Assembly (NCBI GenBank): GCA_036398775.1
Contig: DASWOJ010000485.1
Location: 1 to 64,000 of the forward strand
From: DASWOJ01 sp036398775
GTDB taxonomy: Bacteria; Pseudomonadota; Alphaproteobacteria; Acetobacterales; Acetobacteraceae
Direction: 5' to 3'
Length of the DNA: 64,000 nt
A model generated the notes under the pieces. The model had not been told where the DNA came from. It saw only the letters and a program-made list of their open reading frames with translations, and made no database searches. Below are positions 18,149 through 26,072 of this stretch, in pieces. A program made the position numbers and the translations under genes. The stretch's first letter is position 1, and each line of letters opens with the position of its first letter.

Positions 18149-19087
18149 CTACCGCCGTCCCGCCAGCGCCAGCCCCGCCGCGATCAGGGCGATGCCGGCA
18201 CCGTGGTAGGGGTGCAGCGACTCCCCCAGCACCACAACGGCCAGCAGCGTGCCGAACACCGGCTGCAGGTGGTTGAACTGCCCGGCCCGCGCCGCGCCGA
18301 TCAGCTCCACCCCGCGGTTGAAGAACAGCGTCGCCAGGAAGGACGCGAACACTACGGCATAGGCGATTGCGCCCCAGGCCAGCCATCCCGGCACCAGCCG
18401 CGCCCCGGACGCGTACTCGGCCAGGGACAGCGGGGCCAGCACGCAGGCTCCCAGGGCGAAGGTGGCCGCGAGGAAGCTGAACGGATGCACCGCCGGCCGC
18501 CGCCGCAGCAGGGAGGAGTAGGTGGCGAAGGCTGCCACCGCCAGGAGCACCAGGGCGTCCCCAGGATTGACCTGCAGGTGCCGCAGCGTGTCGAGCGATC
18601 CCTGGCCCGCGATCACCAGCACGCCCAGCAGGGACACGGCGATGGCTGCGACCTGCATCCGCCGGGGCCGTTCGCGGAACAGCAGCAGGTTGGCCAGCAG
18701 CACCGCCAGCGGCATCACCGATTGCAGCAGCAGCGCGTTGACGGCCGTGGTGGCGTGCAGGCCGCGATAGACTAGTATGTTGTAGGCGCACACGCCCAGC
18801 ACTGCGAGCAGCAGGGTCGTCCACTTGCGCGCCCAGAGCTTCGGCAGGTCGGCCCGCAGGTGGGGCCAAGCGAGCGGCGCCACGATCACCAGCGCCCCGC
18901 TCCAGCGCAGCAGGGTGAACAGCACCGGCGGCAGCACCGGCGCGGCGGCGCGTCCGACGATGACGCTGCCGGCCCAGAACAGCATGGTCAGGGCGAGCAG
19001 CGCCGGGCCGCTGTGCCACAGGCGCGCCCACGGCACGGCGGTCAATGCGGCCGAGGGCGCGGCAACCCCGCCCGGTGCATCCGTCAT
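18149..19087 (-). CDS. EamA/DMT family permease
   Basis: Integral membrane protein of 312 residues, with about ten hydrophobic segments arranged as two five-helix EamA repeats. Segments such as LLLAVLGVCAYNILVYRGL and FGTLLAVVVLGESLHPYHG correspond to the end of each repeat. The protein is probably an inner-membrane metabolite/drug exporter; the substrate cannot be predicted. The start is set at ATG 19087 (MTDAPGGVAAP); upstream in-frame sequence lacks membrane character. Transcribed convergently to the glycan operon and divergently from the radical SAM gene. Confidence 0.88.
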   Translation of the reverse strand: MTDAPGGVAAPSAALTAVPWARLWHSGPALLALTMLFWAGSVIVGRAAAPVLPPVLFTLLRWSGALVIVAPLAWPHLRADLPKLWARKWTTLLLAVLGVCAYNILVYRGLHATTAVNALLLQSVMPLAVLLANLLLFRERPRRMQVAAIAVSLLGVLVIAGQGSLDTLRHLQVNPGDALVLLAVAAFATYSSLLRRRPAVHPFSFLAATFALGACVLAPLSLAEYASGARLVPGWLAWGAIAYAVVFASFLATLFFNRGVELIGAARAGQFNHLQPVFGTLLAVVVLGESLHPYHGAGIALIAAGLALAGRR

Positions 19088-19316
19088 TGCGGGGCGCCCT
19101 TGCGGCGGTGCGATCCTTGGAAGAGAAGAACGGCGCTGGCGGTCCCTGCAGGGCCGCGCCGCTGTACGCCCGGCAATGGCGGGCAATTCCATCCCGGCGA
19201 GGGACCGTAGATGCGAAACCAGAGGGCAGGGGTCATCCGGCCAGCATAGGGCACGGCGACATCGTTGAAAAACCGGCTGAATCACCCAGCTATGGAAGCC
19301 AAGCAGCAGGCGGCAC

Positions 19317-20534
19317 ATGGACCTTCTGAAGAAGCTCGAAATCCTCGCCGACGCGGCGAAGTATGATGCCTCCTGTGCCTCCAGCGGCACGGTCAAACGG
19401 TCTTCCCTGGGGGAGACCACCGGCGTCGGCAGCACGGAGGGCATGGGCATCTGCCACGCCTATGCCCCGGATGGCCGCTGCATCAGCCTGCTGAAGATTC
19501 TGCTGACCAACTCCTGCATCTATGATTGCCTGTACTGCATCAACCGCCGGTCCTCCAACGTGCAGCGCGCCCGCTTCACGCCGGAGGAGGTCGTGACGCT
19601 GACCCTGGGCTTCTACCGCCGCAACTGCATCGAGGGGCTGTTCCTGTCGTCCGGCATCATACGCAGCCCCGACTACACGATGGAGCAGGTGGTCCGGGTG
19701 GCGAAGCTGCTGCGGGAGGAGCATGGGTTCCGCGGCTACATCCACCTGAAGACCATCCCCGACGCGTCGCCGGAGCTGCTGTTGGAGGCTGGCAAGTATG
19801 CCGACCGGCTGAGCATCAACGTCGAGCTGCCGACCGAGGCCGCGCTGACCCAGTTGGCGCCGGAGAAGGACCTGGCCGGCATACGCCGCAGCATGGGCCG
19901 GATGCGGCTGCGCATAGACGAGGCGAAGGCGGAGAAGCAGGCCGTGCGCTTCGCGCCTGCCGGGCAGAGCACGCAGATGATCGTCGGCGCCGACAGCAGC
20001 AGCGACCGCAGCATCCTGGACCTCAGCACCAACCTGTATGGCAATTACGGGCTGCGCCGGGTGTACTACTCGGCGTTCAGCCCGATCCCGGACAGCAGCG
20101 CGATCCTGCCGCCGAAGAAGGCGCCTCTGCTGCGGGAGCACCGGCTGTATCAGGCGGATTGGCTGATGCGGTTCTACGAGTTCAAGTCGGACGAGATCAC
20201 CACGGACGCGACCGGCAACCTGGACCTGTCCATGGACCCCAAACTGGCCTGGGCGTTGCAGCACCGCGAGCAGTTCCCGATGGACGTGAACCGGGCGACG
20301 CGGGAGCAGTTGCTGCGCGTGCCCGGCCTGGGCGTGAAGTCGGTGGACAAGCTGATCCTTGCCCGGCGCCATGCCCGGCTCCGCATGGCGGACCTGGCCC
20401 GCCTGCGCCTGCCGATGGCGAAGGTGGCGCCCTTCGTGGTCGCCGCGGACCATCAGCCCGGCGGCTTGCTGGACAGCGCTCGGCTGTCGCAGCGCCTGGT
20501 TCCCAAGCCGGTGCAGACGGATTTGTTCGCCTGA
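19317..20534 (+). CDS. Putative DNA modification/repair radical SAM protein (UdgX-linked)
   Basis: A 405-residue radical SAM enzyme. The iron-sulfur/SAM motif is CxxxCxxC in NSCIYDCLYC (C67, C71, C74). The middle is a TIM-barrel-like body with HLKTIPD and SINVELP. The C-terminal part has helix-hairpin-helix repeats (VNRATREQLLRVPGLGVKS), suggesting DNA contact. This is the conserved family that occurs next to UdgX/DUF4130 genes; its reaction is not established. It is followed 163 bases later, in the same direction, by the DUF4130-UdgX fusion, exactly the known neighbourhood. Confidence 0.9.
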   Translation: MDLLKKLEILADAAKYDASCASSGTVKRSSLGETTGVGSTEGMGICHAYAPDGRCISLLKILLTNSCIYDCLYCINRRSSNVQRARFTPEEVVTLTLGFYRRNCIEGLFLSSGIIRSPDYTMEQVVRVAKLLREEHGFRGYIHLKTIPDASPELLLEAGKYADRLSINVELPTEAALTQLAPEKDLAGIRRSMGRMRLRIDEAKAEKQAVRFAPAGQSTQMIVGADSSSDRSILDLSTNLYGNYGLRRVYYSAFSPIPDSSAILPPKKAPLLREHRLYQADWLMRFYEFKSDEITTDATGNLDLSMDPKLAWALQHREQFPMDVNRATREQLLRVPGLGVKSVDKLILARRHARLRMADLARLRLPMAKVAPFVVAADHQPGGLLDSARLSQRLVPKPVQTDLFA

Positions 20535-20574
20535 GCGCATCCGCGGCAACGGCCGGCGCCCCGCTGCGTTCGGG

Positions 20575-20680
20575 CGTCATCGCGAGCCGATTCATGGCGT
20601 GGCGATCCAGGTGACGCCGGACCGGCAGGCCGTGCCGGCGACCCCAGGATTGCTGCGCCAGCGCGCTTCTCGCGATGACA
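20575..20680. repeat. Imperfect palindromic interspersed repeat
   Basis: The ends are inverted: CGTCATCGCGAG at 20575 and CTCGCGATGACA ending at 20680. GCGATCCAGG and CCAGGATTGC also mirror each other just inside. The layout resembles dispersed 'GTCATTGCGAG' palindromic repeats known in several alphaproteobacteria. Only one clear copy is in this window, so the family link is inferred. It sits in the gap before the UdgX gene. Confidence 0.45.
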
Positions 20681-20697
20681 GGGGTTGTAGGGGTCGC

Positions 20698-22143
20698 ATG
20701 AAGTCTGTCGTCCTGGCGCATGAGGTGGATTGGGGCGGCTGGCGTGCCGCGGCACGGTCCCTGGCGTTGGGCGGCACCGCGCCCGAGGATGTCGTCTGGT
20801 CCGTCCGCGCCGCAGACGACCTGTTCGCGGACGTGGAGGACGAGCCGCCCGTTGCCCCCGCAACCGGCACCTTCACCGTGCCGCGCGCCCTGGTGGAGCT
20901 GGCCGAAACCGCCATCCAGGCGCACGAGCCCGAACGCTTCGCCCTGCTGTATCGCCTGATCTGGCGGGCGCAGCATGGCGAGAAACACCTGCTGGACCTG
21001 ACCACCGACCCCGAGATCCAGCGGGTCCAGCGCCTTGCCGCCGCGGTGCGGCGCGACACCCACAAGATGCGCGCCTTCGTCCGGTTCCGCGAGGTGGCGG
21101 AGCCGGAGGGCACCCGTTACGTCAGTTGGTTCGAGCCTGACCACTACATCGTCGAGGCCAACGCGCCGTTCTTCACCCGGCGCTTCGCCACCATGGTCTG
21201 GTCCATCCTGACGCCATACCGCAGCGCACACTGGGATGGGACGGACCTGCGCTTCGACGTGGGCGCATCCGCCGCCGACGTGCCGGACGACGACCGGCTG
21301 GAGGCGTATTGGCGCGCTTATTACAGCAGCATCTTCAACCCGGCCCGCCTGAAGATCGGGGCCATGCGGTCGGAGATGCCGCAGAAGTATTGGAAGAACC
21401 TGCCCGAGGCCGCCGCGATCCCGGAACTGATCCGCGGCGCCGCCGACCGGGTGCAAAACATGGTGGAGCATCCCGTGGTATCACCCGCACGCGCATCCAG
21501 TCCGAACCTTGCCGCCTCGGCAACTGCCCCTGCGGTGGAGGAGGGCAGCTTGACAGTCCTGCAACGCGCGGCCCGCGAGGCCGAGGAATGCCGCCGCTGC
21601 CCCCTATGGGAGCCGGCGACCCAGGTGGTGTTCGGCGAAGGCCCGGCAGACGCGCGCGTGATGTTCATCGGCGAGCAGCCCGGCGATCAGGAGGACCTGG
21701 CCGGCCGCCCCTTCGTCGGACCTGCCGGACAACTCTTCGACCGTGCGATGCAGGAGGCCGGGCTGGACCGCCGGGGGGTGTATGTCACCAACTCGGTCAA
21801 GCACTTCAAGTTCGTCCCCCGCGGCAAGCGGCGCATCCACGAGAAGCCCGGCACCGGCGAGATCAACGCCTGCCGCTTCTGGCTGGACCTGGAGCGCACG
21901 GAGGTGAAGCCCGCCATCACCGTGATGATGGGGGCCACCGCCGCCCGCGCCGTGACCGGCAAGGCCGTCGCCATCACCCGGGAGCGCGGCAAGCCGATGG
22001 CGTTGGACGGCAACACGACCGGCTTCATCACCGTGCACCCGTCGTATCTGCTGCGCCTGCCGGATGAGGACAGCAAGGCGCGGGAGTATGCGGCGTTCGT
22101 TGCGGACTTGAAGGCGGTGAAGGCGCTGGCGGAGGCGGGATAA
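20698..22143 (+). CDS. DUF4130-UdgX fusion: uracil-DNA crosslinking protein
   Basis: A 481-residue two-domain protein. Residues about 1-255 are the TIGR03915/DUF4130 domain (RFALLYRLIWR, DTHKMRAFVRF, PHYIVEANAPFF-like segment, PQKYWKNLPEA). Residues about 285-481 are a family 4-type uracil-DNA glycosylase of the UdgX class: cysteines C298/C301 for a 4Fe-4S cluster, GEQPGDQED (325-333) and the UdgX hallmark KRRIH loop with H381. In studied UdgX proteins this His forms a covalent bond with the abasic site after uracil removal. The final HPSYLLRLPDE is also typical. The start ATG at 20698 follows GGGGTCGC. Intact and probably active. Confidence 0.93.
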   Translation: MKSVVLAHEVDWGGWRAAARSLALGGTAPEDVVWSVRAADDLFADVEDEPPVAPATGTFTVPRALVELAETAIQAHEPERFALLYRLIWRAQHGEKHLLDLTTDPEIQRVQRLAAAVRRDTHKMRAFVRFREVAEPEGTRYVSWFEPDHYIVEANAPFFTRRFATMVWSILTPYRSAHWDGTDLRFDVGASAADVPDDDRLEAYWRAYYSSIFNPARLKIGAMRSEMPQKYWKNLPEAAAIPELIRGAADRVQNMVEHPVVSPARASSPNLAASATAPAVEEGSLTVLQRAAREAEECRRCPLWEPATQVVFGEGPADARVMFIGEQPGDQEDLAGRPFVGPAGQLFDRAMQEAGLDRRGVYVTNSVKHFKFVPRGKRRIHEKPGTGEINACRFWLDLERTEVKPAITVMMGATAARAVTGKAVAITRERGKPMALDGNTTGFITVHPSYLLRLPDEDSKAREYAAFVADLKAVKALAEAG

Positions 22144-22193
22144 CCGGGCGACGCCTCAGTCGACATCGGGCGCCCGGGCGATGCTTGAGGCCA

Positions 22194-23186
22194 TCACCGC
22201 GCGGGCGAACGGGCGTGCGGCAGCACCTCCGGGTTCACCACGTTGATCGGCTGCCCCGCCGCATAAGCCGCCACCTGGTCGAAGATGTCCGAGAATTGCA
22301 ACTCGTACTCGTCCCGCGTGACGTAGCCGATGTGCGGCGTGCAGACGACTTGCGGCAGGGTCAGCAGCGGGTCCGCCGGGTCGAGCAGGGGTTCGTGCTC
22401 ATATACGTCCACCGCCGCCATGCCGGGCCGCCCGGCGCGGAGGGCTGTAACCAGCGCACCCGGTGCCACCAGCCCGGCGCGGCTGGTGTTGACCAGCAGG
22501 GCATCTTGCCGCATCCGTCCCAAGTCGTCCGCAGTCACGATGCCGCGCGTGGCATCCAACAGGCGCATGTGCAGCGACACCACGTCGCACGCCTCATAGA
22601 ACGCTTCCCGGCTGGCTGCTGTCTCGTAGCCGTCTGCCGCCGCGCGTGCCCGGCTGGCATCCCGCGCCCAGACCAGCACATGCATCCCGAAGGCCCGGCC
22701 ATAGCCCGCCACCGCGGCGCCGATCCGGCCGTAGCCGTGGATGCCGAGCGTCCGGCCGCGCAGCGTGGCGCCGACGCCCATCTGCCACTTGCCGGCCTGA
22801 AGCGCCGCCATCTGCTGCGGCAACTGCCGCACCGATGCCAGCACAAGCCCCCAGGTCAGTTCCGCGGCGGCATAGGACGGGGTGTCCGAGTGCATGTCAG
22901 ACGACACGATCACGCCCAGCCGGGTGCAGTCGGCGACGTCTATGTGGGGGTAAACGCTGCGCTGGCTGATCAGCCGGAGGTTCGGCAGGCGTTCCAGCAG
23001 CGGGGCGCGGATGTGGGTGCGCTCCCGGAACAGCACCAGGGCCTCGGCGTCGCGCAGCCGCTCGGCCAGCGCGTCAACGTCCTGCAGGTGGTCGTTCCAC
23101 ACCGTTACATCGAAGCCGGTCAGCTTGGCGTAGCAGGGCAGGGTCCGTAGGGTGTCGAAGGTGTCGTCGAGGATGGAGACCCTCAT
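22194..23186 (-). CDS. D-2-hydroxyacid dehydrogenase family protein
   Basis: NAD(P)-dependent oxidoreductase of 330 residues. The Rossmann motif is LGIHGYGRIGAAVAGYGRAF. Catalytic Arg lies in VNTSRAGLV, Glu in DVYEHEP and His in CTPHIGYVT, so the Arg-Glu-His set is complete. The start at 23186 (MRVSILDDTF) is chosen because the upstream in-frame extension has no domain sequence. Probable reduction of a 2-keto acid to a D-2-hydroxy acid, or the reverse; exact substrate unknown. Flanked by the UdgX gene (convergent) and a REPIN element. Confidence 0.9.
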   Translation of the reverse strand: MRVSILDDTFDTLRTLPCYAKLTGFDVTVWNDHLQDVDALAERLRDAEALVLFRERTHIRAPLLERLPNLRLISQRSVYPHIDVADCTRLGVIVSSDMHSDTPSYAAAELTWGLVLASVRQLPQQMAALQAGKWQMGVGATLRGRTLGIHGYGRIGAAVAGYGRAFGMHVLVWARDASRARAAADGYETAASREAFYEACDVVSLHMRLLDATRGIVTADDLGRMRQDALLVNTSRAGLVAPGALVTALRAGRPGMAAVDVYEHEPLLDPADPLLTLPQVVCTPHIGYVTRDEYELQFSDIFDQVAAYAAGQPINVVNPEVLPHARSPAR

Positions 23187-23420
23187 GGGGCGCAGTGCCG
23201 GGCCAGGCGCAGGGCGGGCGCGGCATGGGTGCTTAGGCTGGTGGGAACTCGGGACAGCGATGGCTTCGTGATGCCCGGCGGCGGAGTGGCGATGCCGAAG
23301 ATGGGGGGGTGCCGCATGGCCGTTCTCCTTCACGCTGAAAGCATGTACGCGCCCTGAATGGGCCGGCGCAAGCGAGTCTCGGCGATGGCGGCGGGTTCAA
23401 GTTGCGGAAACTGCTTCCTT

Positions 23421-23567
23421 CTCCCTCTCCCTCCGGGTGAGGGTCGGGGTTGAGGAAAGCAGCGAGGACCGTCCTATCCCAGCTACGGCGCTGGTCTGCA
23501 TCTCCCGCAGCCGAGGTCTGCGCTTGCGGTTTCCCTCACCCCGGCCCTCTCCCGGAGGGAGAGGGGG
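23421..23567. repeat. REPIN-like inverted REP doublet, copy 2
   Basis: A 147-bp element with arms 23421-23455 and 23533-23567. The arms differ at a few positions from copy 1, and the left arm has lost perfect self-complementarity (GGGTGAGGG, TTGAGG). The right arm overlaps the 3' end of znuB: positions 23536-23538 are its stop codon. Confidence 0.88.
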
Positions 23568-24348
23568 ACGAGGACCACCAGGCTGCGGCGGCGTAGGCGC
23601 CGGTGCTCAGCGCGGTGACGCCGACGCTGGGCGGCCAATCCGTCCAATAGGACAGGGCCAGCCCACCCCAAACCGCCGCGACCGCCAGGGCAGCGGACAT
23701 TCCCATCCCCGGCAGCACGCCGCGAGTCAGGCGCTCAGCCGTGGCGGCGGGGGCGACCAGCAGGGTGAACACCAGCAGCACTCCGACCACCTGCGCGCAG
23801 AGCGACACCGCGACGGCCGCGACCACCAGGAAGGCGACGGACACGCCGCGCATCGGCACGCCGCGCGCCTCCGCCAGCTCCGGCTGCAAGGTAGCGAACA
23901 GCAGCGGGCGCAGCAGCACGGCCAGGGCCAGCAGCGCCAGCACGCCCAGGACAAGCAAGCCCCAGATCGCCCCGGCCTCAACGCCCAGCAAGTTGCCGAA
24001 CAGCAGGGACGCAGCACTCGTGGCCTGCCCGGTGTAGAAGTGCAGGAACAGCAGCCCCAGTCCCAGCGACGCCGACAGTACTACGCCGATGGCGACGTCG
24101 CGCTCGCCCGCGCGCTCCCCGAGGAGGCCCATGCCGACGCCGCCCAGCACGGTCATGGCCACCAGGCCGGGCAGCGGCGGCAGGCCCAGCAGCGCCGCGC
24201 CGGTTGCGCCGCTGAACCCCAGGTGGCCCAGCGCGTGCCCGGCGAACGCCTGTCCGCGCAATACCAGCACGTAGCCGACCAGCCCCGCCACCACCGCCAC
24301 CACCGTTCCAGCGGCGAAGGCGTTCTGCATGAACTCGTATTCAAACAT
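23536..24348 (-). CDS. znuB: Zinc ABC transporter permease
   Basis: Inner-membrane permease of the ZnuABC high-affinity zinc importer. About 270 residues with eight or so hydrophobic segments, starting MFEYEFMQNAF as in other ZnuB proteins; in-frame ATGs at 24354 and 24360 are alternatives. Core ABC-3 family motifs include GHALGHLGFSGATGAALLG and QVVGVLLVFTLLVAPAATA. The last ten or so residues (PSPSGRGPG) and the stop are encoded by a REPIN arm, so the native C-terminus has been replaced or extended by repeat sequence. It overlaps the znuC stop by eight bases in a znuA-znuC-znuB operon behind a Zur box. Confidence 0.92.
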   Translation of the reverse strand: MFEYEFMQNAFAAGTVVAVVAGLVGYVLVLRGQAFAGHALGHLGFSGATGAALLGLPPLPGLVAMTVLGGVGMGLLGERAGERDVAIGVVLSASLGLGLLFLHFYTGQATSAASLLFGNLLGVEAGAIWGLLVLGVLALLALAVLLRPLLFATLQPELAEARGVPMRGVSVAFLVVAAVAVSLCAQVVGVLLVFTLLVAPAATAERLTRGVLPGMGMSAALAVAAVWGGLALSYWTDWPPSVGVTALSTGAYAAAAWWSSSPSPSGRGPG

Positions 24349-25159
24349 GGACATGCTCATGGAGGTGGCCCGGCCCGCACACGCCAGCCGCCGGGCTGCT
24401 GCCGGACATGACGAACACCTGGCCGGCGGCGCGCACGACCTCGATGGGGGCGCCATACAGCCGGGACAGGACGGGCGTCGTCACGACCTCGTCCACCGGA
24501 CCGATCGCCGCGGCGCCGCGGGCCAAATAGAGCACCTCGTCCAGCGCGCCCAGCAGCGGGTTCAACTCGTGGGCGCTGAACAGCACGGTGATGCCCAGCT
24601 CCTGCCCGACCTGCCGGGCCAGGGCCACGACGCCGGCGGCATGACGGGGGTCCAGGCCGGCCATCGGCTCGTCCAGCAGCAGCAGGCGGGGATGGTCCAG
24701 CAGGGCCTGGGCCAGCAGCAGCCGCTGGCGCTCGCCGCCCGACAGGGACAGCAACGGGCGGTCGGCGAGCGCCCGGGCGTCCACGCGGTCCAGCGCCTCC
24801 AGCACCGCCGCGCGCCCGGCGACGCCCAGGCGTGGCAGGCCCCAGCGTGCGCCGCCCGCGGCTCCGGCCACGAAGTCCCAGCCGCGCAGCCGGGCGCCTG
24901 CCGGCTGGGTGCGGACCTGCGGCACGTAGCCGATGCTGGCGCCACCCGGGGACGGCGGCGCCCCCAGCACGCGCAGGCTGCCCGCCGCCGGGCGCAGCAG
25001 GCCCAGGATTGCGCGGAACAAGGTGGTCTTCCCCGCGCCGTTCGGGCCGAGCACGCCGACGAACCGGCCGGCGGGCACCGACAGCGTTACCCCCTCCAGC
25101 ACTGTCCGGCTACCCGGCGCCAGGGTCAGGCCGCGCAGCTCGACCGCGGGCGCGGTCAC
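24341..25159 (-). CDS. znuC: Zinc ABC transporter ATP-binding protein
   Basis: ATPase of the zinc importer, 272 residues. Walker A is GPNGAGKTT, the signature is LSLSGGERQRLLLAQ, Walker B is LLLLDEPMAGLD, and the switch His lies in LFSAHELNPLL. The C-terminus ends with the histidine-rich HLHEHVHV, a feature of ZnuC-type ATPases that may sense or buffer zinc. It overlaps znuA by four bases (ATGA) and znuB by eight bases, so the three are translated as a unit. Confidence 0.94.
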   Translation of the reverse strand: MTAPAVELRGLTLAPGSRTVLEGVTLSVPAGRFVGVLGPNGAGKTTLFRAILGLLRPAAGSLRVLGAPPSPGGASIGYVPQVRTQPAGARLRGWDFVAGAAGGARWGLPRLGVAGRAAVLEALDRVDARALADRPLLSLSGGERQRLLLAQALLDHPRLLLLDEPMAGLDPRHAAGVVALARQVGQELGITVLFSAHELNPLLGALDEVLYLARGAAAIGPVDEVVTTPVLSRLYGAPIEVVRAAGQVFVMSGSSPAAGVCGPGHLHEHVHV

Positions 25160-26016
25160 GGCGGCGACAGCGCGCGGTCCAGCGCGTCCAACTGGCCCAG
25201 CATCCAGGATACGTAGGTCGTGCCCTCTGGCTGCGATTCGGTGACGCCTACAACGGGTATGCCGGCGGCGCGGGCTATGGCGAGCAGCCGGGACGCGGCG
25301 GGGCCGGCGGTTTGGCTGTTGTAGATGAGCGCGCGCAGGCGCCGGGCGCGCAGGTCGGCCTCGAACGCCGCCACGTCCGATGGGCGCGGCTCAGCGTCGT
25401 TCATCACCGCAAGCGCGAAGCGTCCGTGCCTGACCTGCAGGCCCAGAGCGTCGGCCATCAGGCCGAACACTGGCTCCGTCGCGGCCACAGGCGCCCCGGC
25501 GTGGGCGGCGCGCATGGCGGCGATGCGGTCCTGCAATGGCTTGAGCGACGCCTTGAGGGCGGCCAGCCGTTCGGCATAGCCGCCGCTGCCGCCCGGGTCG
25601 GCGCGGGTCAGGGCGGCAGCGGCGGCGGTGGCCAGGGCGGGAACGGCGGCCGGGTCGTACCACAGATGCGGATTGTCGCCGGGACGCCGGTGCAGGAGGT
25701 CGGCGATCACGATCACGTCGCGCCCCGGCCTGGGCCGGCCGAGCAGGCGGGGCATCCAAAGGTCGTAGCCGATGCCGTTATAGACCACGAGGCCCGCCGA
25801 TTGCAGGGCGCGGGCCGCGGCCGGCCCGGCCTCGAAGGCGTGCGGGTCGGCATCGGGACTGTTCAGGATGCTGGTTACGGCAGCTCCATCTCCGGCCACC
25901 TCGCGCAGGATGCCGGCATAGACTGCCTCCGCCGCCACAGCCTGCATGGACGGGTGCGCGGGCTGGGCGAGGGCTGGAAAGGCCAGCAGCAGGGCGACGA
26001 GGGGCAGCAAGCGCAT
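25156..26016 (-). CDS. znuA: Zinc ABC transporter substrate-binding protein
   Basis: Periplasmic cluster A-I metal-binding protein, 286 residues. A signal peptide is clear (MRLLPLVALLLAFPALAQP). Metal-site histidines fit PDADPHAFEA, GDNPHLWYDP and a later His/Asp/Glu region, and the ABC metal-binding fold is recognisable (GLVVYNGIGYDLWMPRLL). It lacks the long His-rich loop of many ZnuA proteins, so manganese cannot be fully excluded. The zinc assignment rests on the Zur box 25 bases upstream and the His-rich ZnuC tail. First gene of the operon. Confidence 0.92.
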   Translation of the reverse strand: MRLLPLVALLLAFPALAQPAHPSMQAVAAEAVYAGILREVAGDGAAVTSILNSPDADPHAFEAGPAAARALQSAGLVVYNGIGYDLWMPRLLGRPRPGRDVIVIADLLHRRPGDNPHLWYDPAAVPALATAAAAALTRADPGGSGGYAERLAALKASLKPLQDRIAAMRAAHAGAPVAATEPVFGLMADALGLQVRHGRFALAVMNDAEPRPSDVAAFEADLRARRLRALIYNSQTAGPAASRLLAIARAAGIPVVGVTESQPEGTTYVSWMLGQLDALDRALSPP

Positions 26017-26040
26017 GGGACGGTTCCGATGGGAGCCGTT

Positions 26041-26057
26041 ATGTTATAATGTAACAT
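26041..26057. promoter_or_regulatory. Zur box upstream of znuACB
   Basis: ATGTTATAATGTAACAT is palindromic at 7 of 8 paired positions around the central A and matches the alphaproteobacterial Zur operator pattern (TGTTATA-N-TATAACA-like). It lies 25 bases before the znuA start, between tonB and znuA, and is strikingly AT-rich for this genome. Zinc-loaded Zur is expected to repress znuA-znuC-znuB here. No zur gene is in the window. Confidence 0.85.
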
Positions 26058-26072
26058 GCAGGCTGTCGAGGC

